From an uncultured Bacteroidales bacterium (GTDB lineage: Bacteria > Bacteroidota > Bacteroidia > Bacteroidales > WCHB1-69), in NCBI GenBank assembly GCA_937949745.1, contig CALECM010000069.1:1-53058 (forward strand): a stretch of 53,058 bases of DNA, written 5' to 3'. The notes under the pieces are model-generated. The model did no database searches. It was given only the letters and a program-made list of their open reading frames with translations, and was not told the DNA's origin. Position 1 is the stretch's first letter. Every line of letters starts with the position of its first letter. Below, piece after piece: positions 45,371 through 53,058 of the stretch. The translations under genes and the position numbers were made by a program.

Positions 45371-45496
45371 GGCTGTCTATTTAAAATAAATTATGAATAA
45401 TTTAACATAACTTATAGATTAAAGTTCAAAGCTTCCATAAACCGGTAATAACACCGGAAAATGAATATTATCTAAGGAAATAACGCTCTTATCGGA

Positions 45497-47830
45497 TTAA
45501 AAGTTATCTGATTTAGTTTTTTTAACAGTGACTTTAAAGTCATCCGTGAAGAGAGGTTTGGAACCGTTATTGAAGAGATAGATTTTAACAATTCCATGCA
45601 TTTGTTTGCTTTTATTTAGAGTTCGCCGGAGGTAAGACCAATGCCATGAATTTTTGTTGAGACTATTATTTAAATAACGGACATCCCAGAAATCCTGCCC
45701 GGTACCTTCGGCTGAAATAACAAGTCCCGCAACTCCGTAATCATTTAAATAGGCTGCATTAGCTTCTATGATCAAGGTATTGATAGTCGTGTCCATATTC
45801 CATAAAGAATCCAGATCCAATACATATGTATAGGAAAAACCACCCGGGTTAACCTGATTGGCGCGAATACCGGATAAAGCCGTTTGATCCGTTAATATCC
45901 AGGAATCATTTTCAGGAATAACATCTTCAAAATCCGTGAAACTTGTTTTGAGTACCGTTTCCTTATCATCCGTATTCTTACCGAAAAGAAAATCCAAAGA
46001 ACCGCGATCATTCAATACCAGAGTTTCGAACCGGACCTCTACCTCCTCAGAAACAGACCCAGGATTACTGTTACGGAGTTTACATCTGACTGCTCCGGGC
46101 TCTGCCATATTCCCGGTGGGAAAACGCATAAAAGGATTACACCATAAGCCGTCTACTGCCGTGGAAGGAACATACCGGTAAGTTAAGATATTACCGTCTT
46201 CCAATTCGTAATCGATATAATATTCTTCACCTTTATAAAATAATTTCTTGAGAAATCCGGCTAAAGTATTTTTCGACTGTACTTTGATCCGGACAATATT
46301 ACCGGGTGATCGTGGAATTTCGATCCATTCATCGAACACAATCGATTGCTTATCACCGTTTATAGTTTCCACAATACGGGGATGATCGTTTTTCCTGAAA
46401 ATACAAAAATTGTCGGTTTGCTTTTCCACGCTATAATTATTCAGGATATTATAAATTACCAGCGGCTCGTCATTAAGAATATACCTGTTGTCGATACTAC
46501 CCAATTTGCCACCGTACGGATCGGGATGAAATTGAAACAGTATAGACCGGGGAGCATCATCGTGTAAAAGGTAATGCTCCGATGCCTTTTCGGATGCCCA
46601 TCGGGATGTAGACGCACCCAGCTCCAATGTTTTACGGGGTTTCCAATTGAGGCCATTCGCAGCAGCATAAGAGAATTCCCACGGATATATGTCTATGGTT
46701 CCCTCCCCTATTAAATTCCTTACCTCATCATCCAATCGATATGGTGAAACATTTTCTTCTGAAATATTACGATATTTCTGTTTTAAACTTTTATATTGTA
46801 TGGCGTCGATAAAATTATTGATTCCCACGACTTCGGTCTTGATACCCCGATACATCGGAATAACCCGCATATTGGCATATAAAAGCATAATGGTAGTAAA
46901 GGCTATACCCAATAAAAGATACTTTCCGGAATTTGATATTATCAAAACTATAGACCAAAAGATAAAGAGAAAGGAGAGCAAAATAGTATAATGATAAATA
47001 TCTTCCCGGATAAAACTGTGTTTCCATAAAGCGAGCAATGGAAAAAACGCCAGTAAAAATAAAATACGGATATTCTTTTCCTTTGTTATAAAAGGAGTTA
47101 CGATCATTAAAATAATAAAAGGAATAAGCAGAATCCAACGGTTGTCCGGGAACAAAGAAAGTGTATCCCCATAGCCTCCCGACAGCATCATAGCTCCCGT
47201 CAGAAACCGGAAATAAATCCCTAAATTGCCAAATACCGCCAGTCCCATAATCAATCCCAACACTACCGTTATCCCCGACTGAATTCCTAAATCTTTAATT
47301 TTCTTTTGTTCGACGAAATGGAGGATCATGGAAACGGCGACGATCGAAAAAGAGGTAATTCCGATCGAGACTTTAATGAATAAACCGGTGAAAGCCAAAA
47401 AAACGCTTAATCCGAATAAAAGCCAGTGGTTTTCTTTATAATAAAGCCAGTTCAGCATAAGAACCATTCCAATGATCAGAAAGTCCGTGGTAGTGAAATA
47501 GGAAGCTATTAGAATAAGCAGGAAAGAGGACAAGTTATATTTTTTCCCGGAGACCTCTGCCATTTTAAACATCAGCCGGATAAAAACCAATTTAAGCACA
47601 GAGAAAAAGGTCAGGGCAAATAAAAGATTATGACCCTCCGGAGAAGGAATCTTAAGGAAAGCCAACGGTCCGAAAGGATAAACCAGCTGTTTTAATGTAC
47701 TGTAGTCATGGGCAAAAAGCCAGTTAAGGCCCCAGATATAAGATGCATCCAGTCCTATTCCGTATTCGGGTATGAAAGCCGGAAAGGTAAAAAGGAAAAT
47801 CAGGATGATCAAAATCCATTTTCCTGTCAA
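45497..47830 (-). CDS. Large multi-pass membrane protein, GT-C-like, function unknown
   Basis: 777 residues. About 10-11 hydrophobic segments occupy residues 1-325, beginning at once after the start. The early motif GLDASYIWGLNWLF followed by YPFGPLAFLK recalls bacterial GT-C-type glycosyltransferase or polymerase-like proteins. A 450-residue exported domain follows with beta-rich segments (about 490-777). No in-frame ATG or GTG precedes residue 1; the start is read as TTG at 47830, or ATT upstream. It follows mutB by 47 bases on the same strand, so it is probably co-transcribed though unrelated in function. Confidence 0.72.
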   Translation of the reverse strand: MTGKWILIILIFLFTFPAFIPEYGIGLDASYIWGLNWLFAHDYSTLKQLVYPFGPLAFLKIPSPEGHNLLFALTFFSVLKLVFIRLMFKMAEVSGKKYNLSSFLLILIASYFTTTDFLIIGMVLMLNWLYYKENHWLLFGLSVFLAFTGLFIKVSIGITSFSIVAVSMILHFVEQKKIKDLGIQSGITVVLGLIMGLAVFGNLGIYFRFLTGAMMLSGGYGDTLSLFPDNRWILLIPFIILMIVTPFITKEKNIRILFLLAFFPLLALWKHSFIREDIYHYTILLSFLFIFWSIVLIISNSGKYLLLGIAFTTIMLLYANMRVIPMYRGIKTEVVGINNFIDAIQYKSLKQKYRNISEENVSPYRLDDEVRNLIGEGTIDIYPWEFSYAAANGLNWKPRKTLELGASTSRWASEKASEHYLLHDDAPRSILFQFHPDPYGGKLGSIDNRYILNDEPLVIYNILNNYSVEKQTDNFCIFRKNDHPRIVETINGDKQSIVFDEWIEIPRSPGNIVRIKVQSKNTLAGFLKKLFYKGEEYYIDYELEDGNILTYRYVPSTAVDGLWCNPFMRFPTGNMAEPGAVRCKLRNSNPGSVSEEVEVRFETLVLNDRGSLDFLFGKNTDDKETVLKTSFTDFEDVIPENDSWILTDQTALSGIRANQVNPGGFSYTYVLDLDSLWNMDTTINTLIIEANAAYLNDYGVAGLVISAEGTGQDFWDVRYLNNSLNKNSWHWSYLRRTLNKSKQMHGIVKIYLFNNGSKPLFTDDFKVTVKKTKSDNF

Positions 47831-47877
47831 TTCCGGGAATAGTCTTTTTGTTTTTATAATGAGAGTATGTAAAATAC

Positions 47878-50019
47878 TTATTCCATTAGCAAACCGAGCA
47901 TTTTGATGGCTGCGTCGCTGATAATGGTGCCCGGACCAAAAATAGCGGCTGCACCGGCTTTATAGAGAAAATCATAATCCTGCGGGGGTATCACACCACC
48001 CACAATAACCATGATATCTTCCCTTCCCAGTTTCTTCAATTCTTCAATTACCTGTGGGACCAGTGTTTTATGTCCCGCAGCCAGTGATGATACACCTAAT
48101 ACATGCACATCATTTTCCACCGCTTGTTTTGCCGCTTCCGCGGGAGTCTGGAAAAGGGGTCCCATATCCACATCAAAGCCGATATCGGCATAACCCGTAG
48201 ATACGACTTTGGCACCGCGGTCATGCCCGTCCTGTCCCATTTTAGCTATCATGATACGCGGCCTGCGGCCTTCTTTTTCCGCGAATTGATCCGCCATGGC
48301 CCGGGCTTTCTGAAAGCTCTCGTTGTCTTTTTGTTCCGAACTGTACACGCCTGTAATTAAATTTATGGTTGCTTTATAACGTCCGAATACTTTTTCCATC
48401 GCATCCGAAATCTCACCCAGCGAAGCTCTTTTACGGGCGGCATCCAATGACAATTCCAAAAGATTGCCTTCACCGGTTTCGGCACATTTGGTAATAGCTT
48501 CCAAGGCGGCCTCTACTTCCTGATTATTTCTTTCCGCACGCAATTGCGCCAGTCGTTTTAACTGGGATTCCCTTACGGCCGTATTATCTACTTCGAGCGT
48601 TTCGATAGGATCTTCTTTATCTAACTTATATTTATTAATTCCGATAATGGATTCAATACCGGAATCTATTTTGGCCTGTTTCCTGGCTGCCGCTTCTTCG
48701 ATCCTCATTTTAGGGATTCCCGTTTCGATGGCTTTGGCCATTCCGCCGAGTGATTCGATCTCCTGAATATGTTCCCATGCGCGATGCGCGATCATGTTGG
48801 TCAGTGTTTCCACATAATAAGAACCTGCCCACGGATCGACCGCACGACAAATATTGGTTTCCTCCTGGATATAAATCTGGGTATTACGAGCGATACGGGC
48901 TGAGAAATCAGTTGGAAGCGCAATGGCTTCGTCAAGGGCATTCGTATGCAATGACTGTGTATGTCCCAGCGCAGCTCCCATCGCTTCGATACAGGTACGC
49001 GCAACATTGTTGAAAGGATCCTGTTCCGTAAGCGACCAGCCTGAAGTTTGGGAATGGGTACGCAACGCCATCGATTTCGGATTTTTCGGATTGAACTGTT
49101 TTACGATTTTGGCCCATAACATACGGGCTGCCCGCATTTTGGCGATTTCCATAAAATGATTCATCCCAATGGCCCAGAAGAACGAAAGGCGTGGTGCGAA
49201 ATCATCGATATTCATACCCGCATTAACACCGGTACGCAAATACTCCAGACCGTCAGCCAATGTGTAAGCCAATTCGATATCGCAGGTCGCACCGGCTTCC
49301 TGCATATGGTATCCCGAAATAGATATAGAATTGAATTTCGGCATATTCTGCGATGTGAATTTGAAAATATCGGCGATGATCCGCATCGAAGGAAGCGGAG
49401 GATATATATAGGTATTACGTACCATAAACTCCTTAAGGATATCATTTTGGATGGTACCGGTCAGTTTTTCCATAGGAACACCCTGTTCTTCAGCGGCCAG
49501 GATATAAAAGGCCAGTACAGGCAATACCGCTCCGTTCATCGTCATGGAAACCGACATCTGATCCAATGGTATCTGGTCGAACAGGATCTTCATGTCCAAT
49601 ATGGAATCTACGGCAACTCCGGCTTTTCCCACATCTCCAACTACACGCGGGTGATCGGAATCATAACCCCTGTGCGTAGCCAGGTCGAAAGCGATGGAAA
49701 GCCCTTTTTGTCCCGCTGCAAGATTCCGGCGGTAAAAAGCATTGGATTCTTCCGCAGTGGAGAAACCGGCATACTGACGAATCGTCCACGGCTTATTGAC
49801 ATACATGGTAGAATAAGGGCCCCTTAGAAAAGGCGGCAGGCCTGCCGCATAATTCAGATGTTCCATACCGGCAAGGTCATCTTTACCGTAAACCGGTTTA
49901 ACAGGGATTTGTTCGGCTGTTAACCATTCCGTATCAATACCATGTTCTTTGGCCCATTCGGCAAAATCCTGAGATTTTGGAGAGGACTTGTAACTAACTT
50001 TACTGAAATCAGGACGCAT
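47878..50019 (-). CDS. mutB: Methylmalonyl-CoA mutase large (alpha, catalytic) subunit
   Basis: 713 residues from the ATG at 50019 (MRPDFSKVSYKS); the TTG at 50043 adds only 8 residues and is disfavoured. Substrate barrel: YAGFSTAEESNAFYRRNLAAGQKGLSIAFDLATHRGYDSDHPRV near 90-135. The C-terminal cobalamin-binding domain has the DxHxxG motif at D597, H599 and G602 (GQDGHDRGAK), with H599 as the lower cobalt ligand. It needs MutA (encoded 4.5 kb away on the plus strand) and B12. A CAAAAATA box lies 37 bases upstream. Confidence 0.97.
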   Translation of the reverse strand: MRPDFSKVSYKSSPKSQDFAEWAKEHGIDTEWLTAEQIPVKPVYGKDDLAGMEHLNYAAGLPPFLRGPYSTMYVNKPWTIRQYAGFSTAEESNAFYRRNLAAGQKGLSIAFDLATHRGYDSDHPRVVGDVGKAGVAVDSILDMKILFDQIPLDQMSVSMTMNGAVLPVLAFYILAAEEQGVPMEKLTGTIQNDILKEFMVRNTYIYPPLPSMRIIADIFKFTSQNMPKFNSISISGYHMQEAGATCDIELAYTLADGLEYLRTGVNAGMNIDDFAPRLSFFWAIGMNHFMEIAKMRAARMLWAKIVKQFNPKNPKSMALRTHSQTSGWSLTEQDPFNNVARTCIEAMGAALGHTQSLHTNALDEAIALPTDFSARIARNTQIYIQEETNICRAVDPWAGSYYVETLTNMIAHRAWEHIQEIESLGGMAKAIETGIPKMRIEEAAARKQAKIDSGIESIIGINKYKLDKEDPIETLEVDNTAVRESQLKRLAQLRAERNNQEVEAALEAITKCAETGEGNLLELSLDAARKRASLGEISDAMEKVFGRYKATINLITGVYSSEQKDNESFQKARAMADQFAEKEGRRPRIMIAKMGQDGHDRGAKVVSTGYADIGFDVDMGPLFQTPAEAAKQAVENDVHVLGVSSLAAGHKTLVPQVIEELKKLGREDIMVIVGGVIPPQDYDFLYKAGAAAIFGPGTIISDAAIKMLGLLME

Positions 50020-50055
50020 ATTATTTCTATATGTTAATATCAATTAATAAAGCTG

Positions 50056-50063
50056 CAAAAATA
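50056..50063 (-). promoter_or_regulatory. -7 box (TATTTTTG) of mutB
   Basis: Reads CAAAAATA on the plus strand. No consensus -33 at 19 bases. Confidence 0.5.
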
Positions 50064-50353
50064 CAATTTTAGTTGAAAAGTTGTTTTTGTTTATGGGATT
50101 AATTTAATTTCATCTGATTCATTACTTTAAAATAGCTGATAAAAGTGTTATCTATCGGATACAATTTTAAAATAAAATACATAATCATCAATTAAAGAAC
50201 ATTTTAAGGTGTGGATCTTTCACTTCCCGGCAAGTTCTTAACTCCTCTGTGTTAATTATTTCCGTCGACTATCACCTATCCATATCAAAATCAATAAATT
50301 TACTTTTTTCACTTTTTTTTCTGAGGTCATGGTAATTGTATAAAAATTTTTGC

Positions 50354-50361
50354 TATTTTTG
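50354..50361 (+). promoter_or_regulatory. -7 box (TATTTTTG) of the rplV ribosomal operon
   Basis: TAnnTTTG match 96 bases before the L22 ATG. A TGG at 50330 gives a 21-base spacer. It supports transcription of the ribosomal genes starting at rplV. Confidence 0.5.
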
Positions 50362-50457
50362 CCGCCAATTTCATTGAAAACGTGCGGAAGAAAAAAAAGT
50401 TAACTTTAACGATTTAAAAACTAAGGTTTTATATCACCAAAAAATACCTAAAAAGCA

Positions 50458-50910
50458 ATGGGAGCAAGAAAAAGAATAGCAGCAGAAGCAAGAAAAGAAG
50501 CCAAAAAGACCATTTACATGGCTCGATTAGTTGATAATCCTACTTCTCCGAGAAAAACAAGGATCATGGCAGACGTGATCAGGGGAAAGGATGTTGACTA
50601 TGCTATGAATGTATTAAAATATAGCAGAAAAGAGTCTGCTGAGAAATTGCTCAAACTTTTAAAATCAGCGATAGCCAACTGGCAGGTAAAGAATGAAGGC
50701 GTAAGACTGGAAGACGCCCAGCTTTATGTAAAATCTATCGTTGTGGACAGCGGCAGGATGTTGAAAAGGCTCCGTACGGCTCCACAGGGAAGAGGTTACC
50801 GGATCAGGAAACGTTCCAACCATGTTACCCTTATTATTGATAATAAAGCGGACATGAACCAAAATAATGCAGAAAACAATATTGTAGAAGAAACACATAA
50901 TATAGAATAG
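50458..50910 (+). CDS. rplV: 50S ribosomal protein L22
   Basis: 150 residues. Core motifs are SPRKTRIMADVIRGKDV and the 23S-contacting loop RTAPQGRGYRIRKRSNHVTL. About 20 acidic/Asn-rich residues extend the C-terminus. It is the first gene of this ribosomal cluster here, although rpsS normally precedes it. rpsC begins 1 base after its stop. Confidence 0.97.
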   Translation: MGARKRIAAEARKEAKKTIYMARLVDNPTSPRKTRIMADVIRGKDVDYAMNVLKYSRKESAEKLLKLLKSAIANWQVKNEGVRLEDAQLYVKSIVVDSGRMLKRLRTAPQGRGYRIRKRSNHVTLIIDNKADMNQNNAENNIVEETHNIE

Positions 50911-50911
50911 T

Positions 50912-51622
50912 ATGGGTCAAAAAGTTAATCCGGTAGGTTTAAGATTAGGAATTATCAGAGGATGGGATTCTAATTGGTATGGCGGCAAAAATTTCGCCAA
51001 TAAGCTCGTTGAGGACGACAAGATCAGGAGATACCTGAATGCTCGTTTATTTAAAGCCGGAATCGCAAAAATTTATATTGAAAGAACACTGAAGCTGGTA
51101 ACGGTTACCATCAACACCGCAAGACCCGGTCTTATTATCGGTAAAGGCGGTACTGAAGTAGACAAGCTGAAAGAAGAGTTAAAGAAAATTACCAATAAAG
51201 AAATACAGATCAATATTTCCGAGGTAAAACGTCCGGATCTGGATGCTGTACTGGTTGCACAAAATATCGCCAAACAGATAGAAGGCAGGGTTTCTTACCG
51301 TAAAGCGGTTAAAACCGCCATCGCTTCCACGATGCGTTCGAACGCAGAAGGGATCAAAGTATCGGTTTCCGGTCGTTTAGGCGGCGCTGAAATGGCCAGG
51401 ACGGAACATTTTAAAGAAGGCAGAACTCCTCTGCATACTTTAAGGGCTGATATTGACTACGCCACCGCAGAAGCTCATACGACCTACGGAAGAATAGGTA
51501 TTAAAGTATGGATCTGTCGCGGACTGGTTTATGGAAAAAGAGATTTCTATAATGTGGGACAGGAAGGAAAAGACCAGAAAGGCGCTCCTAAAAGATCCCC
51601 AAGAGGAGGAAGAAAAAAATAA
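50912..51622 (+). CDS. rpsC: 30S ribosomal protein S3
   Basis: 236 residues. N-terminal MGQKVNPVGLRLGIIRGWDSNWY, KH domain with GLIIGKGGTEVDKLKEEL, and C-terminal GRLGGAEMARTEHFKEGRTPLHTLRADIDY. It lines the mRNA entry channel. It sits in the standard rplV-rpsC-rplP order and ends in a basic tail. Confidence 0.98.
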   Translation: MGQKVNPVGLRLGIIRGWDSNWYGGKNFANKLVEDDKIRRYLNARLFKAGIAKIYIERTLKLVTVTINTARPGLIIGKGGTEVDKLKEELKKITNKEIQINISEVKRPDLDAVLVAQNIAKQIEGRVSYRKAVKTAIASTMRSNAEGIKVSVSGRLGGAEMARTEHFKEGRTPLHTLRADIDYATAEAHTTYGRIGIKVWICRGLVYGKRDFYNVGQEGKDQKGAPKRSPRGGRKK

Positions 51623-51658
51623 GAAAAGAGTAAGACCTAATTTGTAAAAACAAGTACC

Positions 51659-52084
51659 ATGTTACAACCAAAAAAGACCAAATACAGAAGGCCGCAGAAA
51701 GGTAGGATGAAAAGCATCACGAAACGCGGAAGCGAAATCGCTTTCGGTTCGTTTGCCATCAAGACCTTAGATCAGATGTGGTTAACAGGACGCCAAATAG
51801 AAGCCGCACGTCAGGCGATCACACGTTATATGAAACGTGAAGGACAACTCTGGATCCGGGTATTCCCTGACAAACCGGTCACTAAAAAACCTGCCGAAGT
51901 ACGTATGGGTAAAGGTAAAGGAGCTCCCGAATATTTCGTGGCCAGAATAAGCCCGGGAAGAATTATATTCGAAGCTGACGGCGTTCCTTACGAAGTAGCT
52001 AAAGAAGCTCTCCGCCTGGGTGCCCAGAAATTACCGGTACATACAAAATTCGTAGTGAGAAGAGATTATTCAGAAGAAATTTAA
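51659..52084 (+). CDS. rplP: 50S ribosomal protein L16
   Basis: 141 residues. Visible features are KTKYRRPQKGRMKSITKRGSEIAFGSFAIKTLD, the IEAARQAITRYMKREGQLWIRVFPDKPVTKKPAEVRMGKGKG core, and the A-site region. Normal length. 36 bases separate it from rpsC and 5 from rpmC. Confidence 0.98.
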   Translation: MLQPKKTKYRRPQKGRMKSITKRGSEIAFGSFAIKTLDQMWLTGRQIEAARQAITRYMKREGQLWIRVFPDKPVTKKPAEVRMGKGKGAPEYFVARISPGRIIFEADGVPYEVAKEALRLGAQKLPVHTKFVVRRDYSEEI

Positions 52085-52089
52085 CAACG

Positions 52090-52296
52090 ATGAAACAGAC
52101 AGTAATTGTAGACCTTTCAACTCCGGAAATCGTTGAAAGATTAACTGAAGAAAAACAGCAATTAACCAAATTGCGTCTCAATAATGCAGTAACTCCGTTA
52201 GAAAATCCTAACAAGATCAAAGAACAGAGGAGAACTATTGCACGCCTGAAAACAGAGTTACGCAAACGTGAAATAAAAGAAAGCCTGAAAAATTAG
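52090..52296 (+). CDS. rpmC: 50S ribosomal protein L29
   Basis: 68 residues, two long helices, with LTKLRLNNAVTPLENPNKIKEQRRTIARLKTELRKRE. It lies at the peptide exit in the ribosome. 5-base gaps on both sides fit one operon. Confidence 0.97.
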   Translation: MKQTVIVDLSTPEIVERLTEEKQQLTKLRLNNAVTPLENPNKIKEQRRTIARLKTELRKREIKESLKN

Positions 52297-52301
52297 AAAA
52301 C

Positions 52302-52562
52302 ATGGAATTAAACAGAAATCACAGAAAAGTCAGAGAAGGTATCGTAACCAGCAACAAAATGGAAAAATCCATTGTGGTAAACGTTGAGCGTAGGTTAAAG
52401 CATCCCATGTATGGTAAATTCTTAAGAAGGACTACCAAATTGATGGCTCATGATGAGAAAAACGAATGCAACATCGGTGACAGAGTAAAAGTTATGGAAA
52501 CCAGACCTTTGAGTAAAAACAAGTGCTGGCGTCTCGTTGAAATATTAGAAAAGGCAAAATAA
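52302..52562 (+). CDS. rpsQ: 30S ribosomal protein S17
   Basis: 86 residues, OB fold. GIVTSNKMEKSIVVNVERRLKHPMYGKFLRRT and GDRVKVMETRPLSKNKCWRLVEIL are diagnostic. rplN starts 1 base after its stop. Confidence 0.98.
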   Translation: MELNRNHRKVREGIVTSNKMEKSIVVNVERRLKHPMYGKFLRRTTKLMAHDEKNECNIGDRVKVMETRPLSKNKCWRLVEILEKAK

Positions 52563-52563
52563 A

Positions 52564-52932
52564 ATGATACAACAAGAATCTAGATTAGCAGTAGCTGATA
52601 ACAGCGGAGCGAAAGAAGTACTTTGTATCCGCGTATTGGGCGGGACCAAGAAACGTTACGCCGGTGTGGGCGATAAAATTATCGTAACCGTGAAAAGTGC
52701 TATTCCTTCCGGTAACATTAAAAAAGGAACCGTGACCAAAGCCGTGATCGTTCGGACGAAAAAACATGTTCGTCGTGGTGACGGGTCTTATATCCGGTTC
52801 GACGACAACGCGGTAGTTTTATTAACTCCCGGTGAAGAAATGCGCGGAACCCGTATTTTCGGACCCGTAGCGCGTGAACTTCGTGAGAAACAATATATGA
52901 AAATCGTTTCTTTGGCACCGGAAGTATTATAA
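52564..52932 (+). CDS. rplN: 50S ribosomal protein L14
   Basis: 122 residues. Diagnostic segments are MIQQESRLAVADNSGAKEV, CIRVLGGTKKRYAGVGDKI, GSYIRFDDNAVVL and GTRIFGPVARELREK. Full length. rplX begins 69 bases on. Confidence 0.98.
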   Translation: MIQQESRLAVADNSGAKEVLCIRVLGGTKKRYAGVGDKIIVTVKSAIPSGNIKKGTVTKAVIVRTKKHVRRGDGSYIRFDDNAVVLLTPGEEMRGTRIFGPVARELREKQYMKIVSLAPEVL

Positions 52933-53001
52933 AGAATCAGATAGGATAATCCTATTTTAAATAAGAACAATTGACAACGACCAATTGAAAAAACAAAACA
53001 G

Positions 53002-53058
53002 ATGAAAATACACATTAAAAAAGGCGATATCGTGAAAGTCATTGCCGGAGATTCCAAA
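53002..53058 (+). CDS. rplX: 50S ribosomal protein L24, 5' part only
   Basis: 19 codons to the window edge: MKIHIKKGDIVKVIAGDSK, the KOW-motif opening of L24. The order after rplN fits. Truncated by the window end, not broken. Confidence 0.9.
   Translation, partial: MKIHIKKGDIVKVIAGDSK

Larger units (their letters stand above)
50020..50457. other. Divergent intergenic region between mutB and rplV
   Basis: 438 bases holding the mutB -7 box and the rplV -7 box. I see no ORF remnant of rpsS or rplB, which would be expected upstream of rplV, and no insertion sequence, tRNA or repeat. The 90 or so bases after the rplV promoter form its leader, which may carry autoregulatory structure, but I cannot identify one by eye. 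Confidence 0.65.

Noticed and set aside
49156..49827. 223-codon plus-strand ORF opposite mutB
   Set aside because: It is the complement of the highly conserved mutase barrel.
1..53058. CRISPR arrays, tRNA genes, insertion sequences, prophage
   Set aside because: I saw no direct-repeat arrays, cloverleaf sequences, transposase or integrase motifs in any gap.

Overview
The window is a chromosomal segment from an anaerobic member of the Bacteroidota, most likely order Bacteroidales. The evidence is the recurring TAnnTTTG promoter -7 box (three copies have TTG exactly 19 bases upstream), three proteins with type IX secretion (T9SS) sorting tails, the rpmG-DUF4295-ftsY cluster, a two-subunit methylmalonyl-CoA mutase, and an [FeFe]-hydrogenase maturase. 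I found no tRNA, rRNA, CRISPR array or insertion sequence.

Layout. Positions 1-539 are an AT-rich non-coding lead. 540-6222 hold a fibronectin-III adhesin-like protein and a subtilisin-like protease, 4 bases apart, both with T9SS tails. metG (minus) follows. 8448-19216 hold a two-gene minus-strand unit: a LamG/DUF8202-like T9SS protein, then a 3070-residue SpvB/FG-GAP/RHS protein whose AT-rich tip carries an HEERH metallopeptidase-like motif, with no immunity gene behind it. 19728-21614 encode apt, ilvE and a small acidic lipoprotein. 21702-25379 form a tight minus-strand operon of DUF763, radical SAM, DUF6873-like and a subclass B1 metallo-beta-lactamase resembling CcrA. A second, exported MBL-fold hydrolase is divergent to it. 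Then come a small basic protein, a DUF5856 protein, a candidate structured RNA (27271-27420) and the c-di-AMP synthase cdaA.

28379-30061 hold hydG with its TM1266-type partner, transcribed from a textbook promoter. A cation/proton antiporter with two RCK_C-like domains, an AT-rich orphan protein, and a PLP-enzyme pair (alpha-oxoamine synthase plus threonine-synthase-like) follow. 36142-38421 encode L33, DUF4295 (51 residues), FtsY and IspH. 38407-41321 encode two outer-membrane proteins overlapping by ATGA. mutA with a BtuF-like lipoprotein (plus) and mutB (minus) are separated by a lipase and a large membrane protein. The window ends in ribosomal genes rplV-rpsC-rplP-rpmC-rpsQ-rplN-rplX (partial).

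The most noteworthy points are the S10 ribosomal cluster that starts abruptly at rplV, the giant RHS locus with a metallopeptidase-like tip and no visible immunity gene, the B1 beta-lactamase inside an operon of uncharacterised genes, the structured RNA candidate, the separated mutA/mutB, and the RCK_C antiporter lying near a c-di-AMP synthase. Family names come from reading motifs and recall; no database search was run.
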